Origin: UBA5336 sp038526245
GTDB taxonomy: Bacteria > Pseudomonadota > Alphaproteobacteria > Caulobacterales > Hyphomonadaceae
DNA: 64,000 bases
Direction of reading: 5' to 3'
Assembly: GCA_038526245.1 (NCBI GenBank)
Contig: JBCBGZ010000005.1
Coordinates: forward strand, 1-64,000
The notes beneath the pieces were generated by a model. The model did no database searches. It saw nothing but the letters and a program-made list of their open reading frames with translations, and was not told the origin of the DNA. Numbering within the stretch: position 1 is the stretch's first letter; the number at the start of each line of letters is the position of its first letter. Positions 52,836 to 61,563 of the stretch are shown here, one piece after another. The position numbers and the translations under genes were made by a program.

Positions 52836-53435
52836 ATGATGTCCGCTCAACCTGACCCATCCCGCCGCCCGCGTGCGAGGAATGCCCGTCCGAAGATCGA
52901 GCGTGCAGCGCTGAAGCTGTTTGTGTCCAAAAGCGTCGAAGGTGCCACGACCCGAGAGATTGCTGAGGAGGCCGGCGTTTCGGAAGGCGCACTCTACCGC
53001 CACTATCCCGGCAAGGATGAATTGGCGCTCTCGCTATTCATGGAAACCCACAACCGTTTGGGCCGTATCATGCTCGAGGGGTGGCAAGCGGGCGATACAT
53101 TTGAAGATCGCGTCCGCCGCGTCGTAACGGCCTATTGCGAACTGGCCGACGAAGACTGGCTGCTCTTCTCATTCCACCTCTTGTCGCTCAACAAATTCTT
53201 GCCCCACGATGTGCGCAGGGATGATGATCCGGTGTCGATCACCGAACAATTGATACGTGGATTGATCGAGTCGGGCGAAATTCCCGAAGGTGATCCTGCA
53301 GTTCTTGCGGCTATGAGCCTGGGCGTCATGATGCAGTCAGGCCAGAACAAGGCCTACAATCGGCTTCCTGGACCTATGAGCCAGCACATTGACGCTTTCA
53401 CGCGAGCGATCACTGCAATCTTGAAGCAGAAATAG
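52836..53435 (+). CDS. TetR family transcriptional regulator
   Basis: 199 residues. N-terminal helix-turn-helix: IERAALKLFVSKSVEGATTREIAEEAGVSEGALYRHYPGKDELALSLFMETH. The C-terminal ligand domain is not assignable. It is 8 bases before an acyltransferase gene and probably regulates the lipid genes after it. AAAGGT before the ATG-ATG gives a ribosome site; ATG 52839 is equally likely. A quasi-palindrome upstream may be its operator. Confidence 0.92.
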   Translation: MMSAQPDPSRRPRARNARPKIERAALKLFVSKSVEGATTREIAEEAGVSEGALYRHYPGKDELALSLFMETHNRLGRIMLEGWQAGDTFEDRVRRVVTAYCELADEDWLLFSFHLLSLNKFLPHDVRRDDDPVSITEQLIRGLIESGEIPEGDPAVLAAMSLGVMMQSGQNKAYNRLPGPMSQHIDAFTRAITAILKQK

Positions 53436-53443
53436 GTTTCGCC

Positions 53444-54232
53444 ATGAGGTCGTTTCTGTTTGCAGCCAGCTACTGGCTGTTATCGATCCTGTATGTCTTG
53501 ATTTCGCTGCCGTTTTTAGCGTTGCCGGGCCGCGGCGCGGTCACGTCCGTTATCAGGAGCTATACGCGCGCAATGAATGGGGCGCTCGCCCTCTTTGCCG
53601 GGATACGAAAGGATGTGCGCGGCCGTGAGCATTTGCCGGACGGGGCGTTTATCATCGCTGCGAAACATCAGAGTTGGGGCGACGGCTTCCTGATTTATCC
53701 CGAAGTAAAGAACCTCGCATTCGTCACTGGAGACCATCTCGAAAAGCTCCCGCTCGTTGGCGGGATTCTCCGCAAGCTCGGCGCGATCGTAATCGACACT
53801 TGTGGAGGTGGTGAGCGAAAGGCAGCCTCGCTTGCAGAAGGCATGGCCCTGGCCAAGGCAGAAGGGCGGCGCGTTCTGATCTATCCAGAAGGGCATCTTG
53901 CGCCCGTCGATAGCCATTTCCGATATAAGGCAGGTGTTTGGCATATGGCCCGCGCCATGGATGTGCCGGTCATACCCGTGGCCACCAATCTCGGCGTCTT
54001 CTGGGCTCAGGAAGACCACAAAAAGCGCCCGGGTACTGCGGTCATTGAGTTTCTGGAGCCTTTGAGCGCGGGTGAGGACAAGGCCGCTTTTCTGGAGCAG
54101 CTAACGGACCGGGTCGAATCTCAAACGGCACAATTGGTGGCCGAAGCTCGAGGCGGAGATCCTGTTCCTGCGCAGCTCATACCAGATCCCAAGAAGGGTG
54201 AACTTGCCGAGCTGCCGGTGCGCACAGCTTGA
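53444..54232 (+). CDS. 1-acyl-sn-glycerol-3-phosphate acyltransferase (PlsC-like)
   Basis: 262 residues with an N-terminal membrane segment. Acyltransferase motifs: I, AAKHQSWGDGFLIYPEVK (HxxxxD); III, LIYPEGHLAPVDSH (EGH in place of EGT); FVTGDHLEKLPLVGGILRKLGAIVID. It adds the second acyl chain to lysophosphatidic acid, or acts on another lysophospholipid. It is one of the group TetR-acyltransferase-CarF. More than one PlsC per genome is common in alphaproteobacteria, so the substrate may be specialised. Confidence 0.9.
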   Translation: MRSFLFAASYWLLSILYVLISLPFLALPGRGAVTSVIRSYTRAMNGALALFAGIRKDVRGREHLPDGAFIIAAKHQSWGDGFLIYPEVKNLAFVTGDHLEKLPLVGGILRKLGAIVIDTCGGGERKAASLAEGMALAKAEGRRVLIYPEGHLAPVDSHFRYKAGVWHMARAMDVPVIPVATNLGVFWAQEDHKKRPGTAVIEFLEPLSAGEDKAAFLEQLTDRVESQTAQLVAEARGGDPVPAQLIPDPKKGELAELPVRTA

Positions 54233-54311
54233 AATTGAACATAATAAGCACCCCTACTTGATGGGGAGTCGCGGCGTATTTAAATTAACCGAAGTGGTGA
54301 GGGAGGGAATT

Positions 54312-54944
54312 TTGTTCGACGCAATCGCGCCTTGGGCGAGCGCTTTCACAATCGGTATTTCGCAAGTCGTCGCGGGTTGGTTGGTTGCAGACTTTTTAAG
54401 CGGGGTCATTCACTGGTCCGAAGACCGCTACGGCTCTCCAAAGTGGCCTGTATTCGGCGGTGCCATTCGCGATACGATTCGTCATCATCGAAAGCCGCGC
54501 GGATTCCTGGGCAAGCCCGTTTGGGCGCGCAGTTGGCGCGTGTTCGTGATTGGTGGATTGGGGTTTGTCGTTTTCCTCGCTCTCGGCATCTTGAACCCGT
54601 TCACCATTACCCTTTGCATCGCCGCCGCAATTTCAAATGAGATTCACGCCGCGGCCCATGCTTCACCAAGGGAAAACGGTCCCGTTCTCACTTGGCTCCA
54701 GCGTGTGGGCATTATCCAGTCACATGCACATCACGCTGCGCATCATCGCGATTTGAAGAATATCAATTACTGCACCATCACAAATTGGGTGAATCCCCTG
54801 CTTGAGCGGGTTCGCTTTTGGCGCCGCGTTGAGGTGCTGGTGCGGCTTTGGGCACGCCAGCGGCCCCGCCCGGATCCCGTCGTCCGGCGACGTCAGAGGA
54901 GAAGGTGGCATTTGGCACGCCACCAGGCGACGTCGCGAAGCTAG
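54312..54944 (+). CDS. CarF/TMEM189-type plasmanylethanolamine desaturase homologue
   Basis: About 210 residues from TTG 54312, chosen because GGGAGGG is 4 bases before it; an ATG at 54261 is the alternative. Histidine pattern of the lipid-desaturase family (Kua/CarF): H34 of GVIHWSEDR, HH at 58-59 in RHHRKP, H112/H116 in NEIHAAAH, and HAHHAAHH at 138-145. CarF makes plasmalogens by introducing the vinyl-ether bond in ether lipids. Known in myxobacteria and some alphaproteobacteria. A basic, Arg-rich tail (residues 180-210) is atypical. No gene for ether-lipid synthesis is visible nearby. Confidence 0.8.
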   Translation: MFDAIAPWASAFTIGISQVVAGWLVADFLSGVIHWSEDRYGSPKWPVFGGAIRDTIRHHRKPRGFLGKPVWARSWRVFVIGGLGFVVFLALGILNPFTITLCIAAAISNEIHAAAHASPRENGPVLTWLQRVGIIQSHAHHAAHHRDLKNINYCTITNWVNPLLERVRFWRRVEVLVRLWARQRPRPDPVVRRRQRRRWHLARHQATSRS

Positions 54945-55336
54945 CGGTCTGCGAACGCAAAGACGTCGCGCAGGATTCCCTCGCTGATGGACTTGGATGA
55001 GCGAGAAAGCTCGAATGGGCCTTTCCCGTCTCGCGGGTCTGCAAAACTCCATTGGCCGCGTACTGTAATGAAGTCCTCGTCGGCGCGGCCCTCATATATA
55101 ATGGGTTTTTCATGTGCGCCCTGGCCAGCGGCATAGGTTTTTGAAAAATGGATCTGCTGCCCGAGACGGGTGCCGGCGAGTTCGGCTTGAAGATCATCAA
55201 TATCCATTGCCGAAAATGTATTAGGCTCGAGGATCGATCCCGTAAGTAGCCCCGCAGAATCGTCAATCCAGGCGGTGAAGGGGACGGGTTCGCTGAGTGT
55301 GGAATAGGTGTACCATCCAGACCAAAGACCATTCAT
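54941..55336 (-). CDS. hypothetical protein
   Basis: 131 residues, opposite strand, overlapping the end of the CarF gene by 4 bases. Begins MNGLWSGWYTYSTLSEPVPF; beta-rich (FTAWIDDSAGLLTGSILEPNTF, IIYEGRADEDFITVRGQWSF). A soluble domain with conserved-looking WSGWY and GxW motifs; I do not recognise the family. Longer in-frame reading reaches into the purD region and is rejected. Divergent from purD with 87 bases between. Confidence 0.65.
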   Translation of the reverse strand: MNGLWSGWYTYSTLSEPVPFTAWIDDSAGLLTGSILEPNTFSAMDIDDLQAELAGTRLGQQIHFSKTYAAGQGAHEKPIIYEGRADEDFITVRGQWSFADPRDGKGPFELSRSSKSISEGILRDVFAFADR

Positions 55337-55423
55337 ATCCCGAACCGATGCCACTGTGATTGCGTCCTTGTCATTTCCCCCGGCCCCTTGATCGCAGAGC
55401 CGGTCCGACGCATCAAGCGCGCC

Positions 55424-56719
55424 ATGAACATTCTCATACTTGGCGGCGGCGGGCGTGAACATGCCCTGGCCTGGAAGATCAGCCAGTCTCCTCTGGTGGA
55501 TCAGGTGATGTGCGCGCCGGGAAATCCCGGCATGGACGAGATAGGCGCCTGCTTTGATGTGTCGCCTGACTCCATCGAAGATGTTGTGAAGCTTGTGCTT
55601 CAAGTCGAGCCGGACCTGATAGTTATCGGTCCAGAAGCGCCTCTTGCCATTGGCGTAAGTGACGTGTTGAGAGCGCGCGGGTTTGACGTGTTTGGTCCCA
55701 GCCAGGCCGCGGCCCAGCTCGAAACCTCAAAATCGTTCTCGAAAGAAGCGATGCAGCGGCATGAGGTTCCAACCGCGGCGTATAAAGACTTTGAAAGCGG
55801 CGATGAGGACGCCATTGATGCGTTTCTCGAAACGCTCTCGCCGCCCTATGTGCTCAAGGCCGACGGCTTGGCCGCTGGCAAGGGTGTAGCCATCGTCGAG
55901 TCGCTTGATGAGGCGAAGGCTGAAGCGCGTGCCATGCTGGCGGGCAAGTTTGGCAAGGCGTCATCACGATTGGTGATCGAAGAGTTTCTGGAGGGGGAGG
56001 AGGCCAGCCTGTTCGTCCTCACGGACGGAGAAGGCGCGGTATATTTGCCAGCCTGTCAGGATCACAAGCGCCTTGGTGATGGTGACACGGGTCCGAACAC
56101 AGGCGGCATGGGCGCGTATGCACCCGCGCCTGTCATGACCCCGGAATCACTCCACCGCGCAAAGACCGAGATTGTCGAACCGATGTTGAAGGGTATGGCG
56201 AGCGACGGCACGCCGTATCAGGGTGTGTTGTATGTTGGTCTGATGGTCACCAGTGCCGGTCCTAAAGTCGTTGAATTCAATGTCCGCTTCGGTGATCCCG
56301 AATGCCAGGTCCTTATGGCCGGGCTGAGTGGAGATATTGTGCCGGGCCTGTTGGCGGCGGCTACGGGCGGACTTGCAGGAAATGGCGAGGCCTTCGCGGC
56401 GCTTATGGACCTCGAGAATTTCAGGCCCTCTGCGACGGTGATCCTCGCGAGCCGGGGCTATCCTGGCCCCTATGAGAAGGGCGAGGTCATTGGCAATATG
56501 GATGCGGCGGGCGCAATTGATGGGGTTGAGGTCTTTCAGGCCGGGACAGACAGGAACGGTAGCGGAGATTTGATCTCAAATGGCGGGCGCGTTCTTGCTG
56601 TCACATCCATTGGGGCAACACTCGAAGCGGCGTTGGATACAGCGTACCAAGGCGTCGACATGATTGACTGGCCCGGCGGCATACATCGCCGGGATATCGG
56701 CTGGCGAGCACGTAAGTGA
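55424..56719 (+). CDS. purD: phosphoribosylamine--glycine ligase
   Basis: Second step of purine synthesis: ATP-dependent joining of glycine to phosphoribosylamine. 431 residues from MNILILGGGGREHALAWKIS. Motifs: KADGLAAGKGVAIVE, EFLEGEEASLFVLTDGE, CQDHKRLGDGDTGPNTGGMGAYAPAPV, VEFNVRFGDPECQVLM. Start upstream (55388) adds 12 residues without match. The stop overlaps the next ATG (TGATG). Confidence 0.97.
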   Translation: MNILILGGGGREHALAWKISQSPLVDQVMCAPGNPGMDEIGACFDVSPDSIEDVVKLVLQVEPDLIVIGPEAPLAIGVSDVLRARGFDVFGPSQAAAQLETSKSFSKEAMQRHEVPTAAYKDFESGDEDAIDAFLETLSPPYVLKADGLAAGKGVAIVESLDEAKAEARAMLAGKFGKASSRLVIEEFLEGEEASLFVLTDGEGAVYLPACQDHKRLGDGDTGPNTGGMGAYAPAPVMTPESLHRAKTEIVEPMLKGMASDGTPYQGVLYVGLMVTSAGPKVVEFNVRFGDPECQVLMAGLSGDIVPGLLAAATGGLAGNGEAFAALMDLENFRPSATVILASRGYPGPYEKGEVIGNMDAAGAIDGVEVFQAGTDRNGSGDLISNGGRVLAVTSIGATLEAALDTAYQGVDMIDWPGGIHRRDIGWRARK

Positions 56720-57096
56720 TGAGCGCGGGAGAGCGCGACCTGGCGAAGCTCTTGGTCGGTCTCGTTGTCACCCATCGCCCCAGAAGATGGGTGTTTGAAA
56801 CACAAGCGGATGCGCCAGATCTTTCGTCCGTCGCGATGGCATTCGCCGAAGTGGAAGGATGGACCGTGATCCGCGAAGCAGGCCCGGATGAACGGTCCGC
56901 CTTTGCCTGGTTGGAACTATCCGTCCATTCGTCCCTGGAAGCCGTCGGCTTTTTAGCTGCCATATCGACCGCTCTGGCCGGAGCCGGCGTTCCGTGTAAC
57001 GCCGTCGCAGCTTATCATCACGATCACATTTTTGTCCCGGAGGGGCTTGTGGAGACAGCCATTTCCGCGATTGAGGCCCTTCGCGAAACCGCTTGA
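56719..57096 (+). CDS. ACT-like domain protein (DUF2241/COG3602 type)
   Basis: 125 residues, co-translated with purD through TGATG. Two ACT-like segments: an N-terminal ELAKLL/RRWVFET strand pattern and a C-terminal one, WLELSVHSSLEAVGFLAAISTALAGAGVPCNAVAAYHHDHIFVPEGLVETAISAIEAL. This matches the DUF2241 group, predicted to bind a small ligand. Role unknown. GTG 56716 is a possible longer start. Confidence 0.82.
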   Translation: MSAGERDLAKLLVGLVVTHRPRRWVFETQADAPDLSSVAMAFAEVEGWTVIREAGPDERSAFAWLELSVHSSLEAVGFLAAISTALAGAGVPCNAVAAYHHDHIFVPEGLVETAISAIEALRETA

Positions 57097-57172
57097 CCCC
57101 GGGTTCGCCATTTACCGATGGACCGATAACGTTACTAATCGCAAAAAACTTCGCAATGCGGGAGGCAGCGCC

Positions 57173-58261
57173 ATGGTCCATAGCGGCAATGCACAGGAAC
57201 TCTTCACAGGCACTCAGGATGTTGCCGAAAGCCATCGCTTCAACGAGGACAACCTTGCGGCGTGGATGACAGAGAGCGTGGAGGGCTACGAGGGGCCACT
57301 TACCGTTCGCCAGTTCAAGGGCGGCCAGTCCAATCCGACCTACAAGTTGATTACGCCCGGCAAAGCCTACGTCATGCGCCGTAAACCGCCGGGAAAACTG
57401 CTCCCTAGCGCCCATGCGGTGGATCGTGAGTTCCGCGTGATCAGCGCCTTGCATCCGCTCGGCTACCCCGTAGCGAAGCCGTATGCGCTTTGTGAGGACG
57501 AAGCGGTCGTCGGAACCATGTTCTACGTGATGGACAATGTGGAAGGGCGCATTCTTTGGGATGGAACGCTTCCAGATTACGAGCCGGCGGAGCGTCGCGC
57601 GATTTACGAGGCCAAGGTCAAGACGTTTGCTGACTTGCATAATGTGGACTGGAAGGCTGCGGGCCTTGAGGGGTTCGGCAAGGAAGGCGACTATGTTGCC
57701 CGTCAGGTCCATCGTTGGTCGAAGCAGTACAGGGCGTCTGAAACCGACACGATCGAGGACATGAACCAGCTGATGGACTGGTTGCCGGAGAACATTCCAC
57801 CGGGCGAGACCACCACAATTGTCCATGGCGACTATCGCCTCGACAATATGATACTCGACCCAACCGAGCCTCGCGTGATCGCCGTGCTGGATTGGGAGCT
57901 TTGTACCCTTGGCGATCCGATGGCGGATTTCAGCTATCACCTGATGAACTGGGTCATGCCTAGCAGTGATCCCGCCCGGGGCGCGATTGTGGATATCGAC
58001 GATCTCGAAGCCTACGGCATTCCCAGCATGGACGAGTATGCCGCGATGTATTGTGCCCATACGGGGCGTGATGGCCTCCCGGACCTGAACTATTACTTCG
58101 CCTATAACGCCTTCCGTCTTGCGGCGATCTGCCAGGGCATCGTTGGCCGTGTCCGTGACGGGACAGCAAATTCAGCGCATGCAGCCAGCATGGCTGAACG
58201 TGTGAAGCCACTGGCACAATTTGCAGCGTCCCAGGCACGGCTCGCCGGGATGTCCGGGTGA
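57173..58261 (+). CDS. phosphotransferase (APH) family protein, ACAD10/11-like kinase
   Basis: 362-residue aminoglycoside-phosphotransferase-fold protein. N-lobe FKGGQSNPTYKLITPGKAYVMRRKPPGKLL; catalytic loop IVHGDYRLDNMILDP (HGDxRLDN) and metal loop VIAVLDWELCTLGDPMADFSY. This group is linked to 4-hydroxy or acyl-CoA metabolism (like the kinase part of ACAD10/11) and not to drug resistance. GGGAGG before ATG 57173 sets the start. It overlaps the MmcQ-like gene as GTGA. Confidence 0.88.
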   Translation: MVHSGNAQELFTGTQDVAESHRFNEDNLAAWMTESVEGYEGPLTVRQFKGGQSNPTYKLITPGKAYVMRRKPPGKLLPSAHAVDREFRVISALHPLGYPVAKPYALCEDEAVVGTMFYVMDNVEGRILWDGTLPDYEPAERRAIYEAKVKTFADLHNVDWKAAGLEGFGKEGDYVARQVHRWSKQYRASETDTIEDMNQLMDWLPENIPPGETTTIVHGDYRLDNMILDPTEPRVIAVLDWELCTLGDPMADFSYHLMNWVMPSSDPARGAIVDIDDLEAYGIPSMDEYAAMYCAHTGRDGLPDLNYYFAYNAFRLAAICQGIVGRVRDGTANSAHAASMAERVKPLAQFAASQARLAGMSG

Positions 58262-58602
58262 CCCTCGAAAGTATCAAATCACATGCGCTATCACATGTGG
58301 GGGCGAGTCACCTGGTCCAGTGGATGGGCAGTCAGGTCTATAAGGTCGGTGGAAAGATGTTCGCCGTCCATGCGCCTGAAGCTGGTCACCTGACCGTGAA
58401 ATGCGACAGTGAAGAAACCGCCAGGATGCTGATCGAGGTTGGCGCGGCCAAACATGCGCCGCATCTGCCGCGGGGCGGTTGGGTCGCTTTCGATGTAGCG
58501 ACCACCGATCCGGAAGAACTAAGTGCCAGGATGACCCGGAGCTATGAAGTGGTGCGTTCCACGCTGCCCAAAGCCATCCAGAAAGAGCTGGGAGACCAAT
58601 AA
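58258..58602 (+). CDS. MmcQ/YjbR family protein
   Basis: 114 residues, start GTG overlapping the preceding stop. MmcQ/YjbR signature: VYKVGGKMFAVHAPEAGHLTVKC..., HAPHLPRGGWVAFDV and MTRSYEVVRSTLPKA. Thought to bind DNA or a small ligand through a cyt-like fold; function uncertain. Cotranscribed with the phosphotransferase and amidohydrolase. Confidence 0.88.
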   Translation: MTLESIKSHALSHVGASHLVQWMGSQVYKVGGKMFAVHAPEAGHLTVKCDSEETARMLIEVGAAKHAPHLPRGGWVAFDVATTDPEELSARMTRSYEVVRSTLPKAIQKELGDQ

Positions 58603-58603
58603 G

Positions 58604-59893
58604 ATGATTTCGAAAACACTCTGCGCAACCATATTGGCGCTCTCTGCCATTGGCTTTGTCGGCTCCGCGTCCGCGCAAGACGCGATCATCCATGCCGGAC
58701 ACGTCCTGGCGGTGCCAGGCGAGGGCTATGAACGGCGCCAGACAATCATGATCGAAGACGGCAAGATCACGTCCATAGTGCCCGGCTATCAGCTTCCTGC
58801 CGAGCGCGGGCGTGTGATTGATTTGAAAGATGCCTACGTGCTGCCCGGCCTGATCGATGCGCACGTGCACCTACTGACGGAAAACGGACCAGGCCGGCGC
58901 CTGCAGGCGCTCGAATTCTCGGAAGCGGACTACGCGCTCCAGGGCGCCCGCCACGCTCGCCTAACAATTGAAGCCGGTTTCACGACTGTTCAGGACGTTG
59001 GCGGTGTCGATGAGGCTATCTTTTCGCTTCGTGATGCCATTGCCCGTGGGGATGTGATCGGGCCTCGCGTGCGCGCATCGGGGCGGGCCGTCACGCCCAC
59101 AGGGGGGCATGGGGACAGCAATGGGTTTTCACCCGCCTTGTCGGCTATTTTTACGGGCAACACATGTAACGGCGCAGACGATTGCCGGAGGGCGACCCGC
59201 CAGGTGATCAAGAATGGCGCGGACCTCATCAAGATCACGGCTACGGGCGGTGTCTTGTCCAACACGGCCGCTGGCCTTGAACAGCAATTGTTCGATGACG
59301 AGATCGCCGCCATTGTGCAGACGGCCGCAACAATGGGCCGAAAAGTAACGGCTCATGCCCACGGGAAGGGCGGTATTGAGGCGGCACTGCGCAACGGTGT
59401 TCAGTCCATCGAACACGGCACATATCTCGACGACGAAACGGTAGCCTTGTTCAACGAAACCGGCGCGACGCTGGTGCCAACGGTTCTGGCGGGTGCAACT
59501 GTCACCGGTTGGACCAATGAGCCGTGGTTGCCTGAACCGTCCCGCGCAAAAGCCGCCATCGTCGGGCCACTCATGCTGGACATGCTGCGAACCGCGCGCG
59601 CCGGCGGAGTACGTGTCGCGTTTGGAACCGATACGGGGGTGTCTGTGCACGGCGGAAATGCTGAGGAGTTCTTGCTGATGGTAGAAGCCGGATACACGCC
59701 GGAAGAAGCGATCTACACCGCGACTGTCATCGCGTCACAGCACCTCGAAATGGACAGCCAGATCGGGACACTGGAGGTTGGGAAATTTGCTGATCTCGTC
59801 GCATTCGATGGTGACCCACTCGACGATATTGAGGAAGTGATGAGTGTCGACTTCGTGATGAAGGGCGGTGACGTGGTGAAATCTGGTCTTTAG
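58604..59893 (+). CDS. secreted amidohydrolase family protein
   Basis: 429 residues with a signal peptide (ISKTLCATILALSAIGFVGSASA), so periplasmic. Amidohydrolase fold: DAHVHL (HxH), KITATGGVLS (Lys), AHAHGK, EHGTYLDDETV, and AFGTDTGVSVHGG (Asp). The metal set agrees with the prolidase/imidazolonepropionase-like subgroup that hydrolyses peptides or lactams. Substrate unknown. It follows the MmcQ-like stop by 1 base. Confidence 0.9.
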   Translation: MISKTLCATILALSAIGFVGSASAQDAIIHAGHVLAVPGEGYERRQTIMIEDGKITSIVPGYQLPAERGRVIDLKDAYVLPGLIDAHVHLLTENGPGRRLQALEFSEADYALQGARHARLTIEAGFTTVQDVGGVDEAIFSLRDAIARGDVIGPRVRASGRAVTPTGGHGDSNGFSPALSAIFTGNTCNGADDCRRATRQVIKNGADLIKITATGGVLSNTAAGLEQQLFDDEIAAIVQTAATMGRKVTAHAHGKGGIEAALRNGVQSIEHGTYLDDETVALFNETGATLVPTVLAGATVTGWTNEPWLPEPSRAKAAIVGPLMLDMLRTARAGGVRVAFGTDTGVSVHGGNAEEFLLMVEAGYTPEEAIYTATVIASQHLEMDSQIGTLEVGKFADLVAFDGDPLDDIEEVMSVDFVMKGGDVVKSGL

Positions 59894-59939
59894 ATCACCC
59901 CGTATAGGGCTTTAGGAGTTGTGATCCGGAGCCCAGCCC

Positions 59940-60560
59940 ATGAAAAATCTTGTTGCGTCGGCCGTGGTTGCCATGCTGCCTGCAGCGGCGTCGGCCCATG
60001 AAGAGCCAGCCCACACTGTGGAGCGGGTCGAAGGGCGGTTCGAAGTGCGCACCTATGAGCCCGTCATTGTGGCGAGTGTGATCGTGAATGCTTCCGGCCG
60101 CGAGGCTGCCAATCTAGGGTTTCGCCCGCTGGCAGATTATATTTTTGGGAACAATACGACGCGCGGAAACATCGAAATGACGGCGCCGGTGTCCCAGCGG
60201 GCCGTGGCTCAGAAAATAGATATGACAGTGCCCGTCACTCAAACTGAGGCGTCGGCAAACCAGACCGTGATCAGCTTTGTGATGCCGTCGGAGAGGACGA
60301 TGGACATGCTTCCAATGCCCAATAATTCTGATGTGATCCTGGCCGAGCTTCCGGTCCGGCGGGTTGCATCCTATCGCTTTTCCGGGGGCGGTTCTGACCG
60401 CCAACAAGAAGAGGCTGCGAATGCGCTTGCAGCGTGGATGGCGGAAAACGACCTTGAGCCATTGGGTGCGCCGACATTCAATTTCTACAGCGGTCCCTGG
60501 GTTCCGGCTCCATTCCGAAAAAATGAAGTGCACTTCGAGGTGGCGCCGCTCCCAAAATGA
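59940..60560 (+). CDS. SOUL heme-binding family protein
   Basis: 206 residues with an N-terminal signal peptide (KNLVASAVVAMLPAAASA). SOUL domain: YEPVIVASVIVNASGREA, GFRPLADYIFGNNTTRGNIEMTAPV and WVPAPFRKNEVHFEV at the end. SOUL proteins bind heme or porphyrins weakly or have other ligands; the role here is unknown. It is 46 bases after the amidohydrolase. A terminator-like hairpin follows. Confidence 0.9.
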   Translation: MKNLVASAVVAMLPAAASAHEEPAHTVERVEGRFEVRTYEPVIVASVIVNASGREAANLGFRPLADYIFGNNTTRGNIEMTAPVSQRAVAQKIDMTVPVTQTEASANQTVISFVMPSERTMDMLPMPNNSDVILAELPVRRVASYRFSGGGSDRQQEEAANALAAWMAENDLEPLGAPTFNFYSGPWVPAPFRKNEVHFEVAPLPK

Positions 60561-60586
60561 CCCTCGCGCCGTAAGCGAAGGGTTTT
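60561..60586 (+). terminator. possible terminator after the SOUL gene
   Basis: Arms CCCTCGC and GCGAAGGG with a one-base bulge and a 7-base loop, then TTTTG. It is directly after the stop codon. The stem is short, so strength is uncertain. Confidence 0.55.
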
Positions 60587-60669
60587 GACACCGTAAGCCG
60601 AACCGTTGCAGATTTGCGTGGCTAATAGGGTTTTTGCGCGTGATTTGGCGCGGGTTTAAGAGGTTCAGT

Positions 60670-61542
60670 ATGGTGTTGACCGGGATACGCATCACATTCG
60701 GCGCGGCGCTGGTCGCCGCTGCAACGGCTTGCGCCCCCCAGGCGACGGCGCCTGCGGGAGGGAATGGCGCAAGCACAGCGGCGCAGGCCTCTGTCGAATG
60801 CGTACCGATTGAAGAAGGCGCGCTCTATCAAGTAGTGAATGGCCGCCTCGCGGCTGCGCAAGCGCCAGACCCCGTGATCATTGAACGTGTTGTAGAGCCC
60901 GAATTGACCTGGACAGAGCGCGTTGAAGGAACGTTCCCTGACCTCGGGTTTCCATGGCTGCAACTCAACGCCAGAAATGCTGAGGAGGGGGTCATCACGC
61001 TCACCGGGCTCGCACCTACGCGCGACGTTGCCGACCGGGCCTACAGCGCCGCGGAGCGTGCGATCAAGGATGTGCCTCAGGGACGGGACATCCTGATTGT
61101 TGATGGCATTTCCGTCGAAGGCGAAGAGGAAGCGGTTGGCGCCGCGCTTGAGGGCCTTACGGCAGCCTCTTCCGTTGGCGAATGCCAGGCCGCCTTCGTG
61201 CGTGTGATGGAAGGGCGCAACGTTTCATTCGCGGTGGGGCGTTCGGACATCAATGAAGAAAGCGCCCGGTTGCTGGACGCTGCGGCAGGTGTTGCGACCC
61301 TGTGTTCTCGGTTTGAGATTGAGATTGGCGGACACACCGACAAGCGCGGTGATGCGGTTCTGAACCAGAACATCTCAGTCCAGCGCGCGCGGGCCGTTCG
61401 CCAATACCTGATCAACAAAGGCGTTTCATCCACTATCCTCACAGCGCGTGGGTATGGGGAAACCTTCCCTCTGATTAATGCAGAAACTCCCGAAGCGAAC
61501 GCCGCAAATCGGCGAACTGAATTTACGGTTCGAGACCGCTAG
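60670..61542 (+). CDS. OmpA family protein with BON-like domain
   Basis: 290 residues. N-terminal signal ending in AATAC suggests lipoprotein, though the lipobox is imperfect. A BON-like segment (about 85-165: LNARNAEEGVITLTGLAPTRDVADRAYS...) precedes an OmpA C-terminal domain with GGHTDKRGDAVLNQNISVQRARAVRQYLI and RGYGETFPLINAETPEANAANRRTEF. The latter binds peptidoglycan diaminopimelate. ATG 60670 with GAGG upstream is preferred to the upstream GTG. Convergent with the P450 gene. Confidence 0.9.
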   Translation: MVLTGIRITFGAALVAAATACAPQATAPAGGNGASTAAQASVECVPIEEGALYQVVNGRLAAAQAPDPVIIERVVEPELTWTERVEGTFPDLGFPWLQLNARNAEEGVITLTGLAPTRDVADRAYSAAERAIKDVPQGRDILIVDGISVEGEEEAVGAALEGLTAASSVGECQAAFVRVMEGRNVSFAVGRSDINEESARLLDAAAGVATLCSRFEIEIGGHTDKRGDAVLNQNISVQRARAVRQYLINKGVSSTILTARGYGETFPLINAETPEANAANRRTEFTVRDR

Positions 61543-61563
61543 GACGTCAACAGGCTCGTAGAC

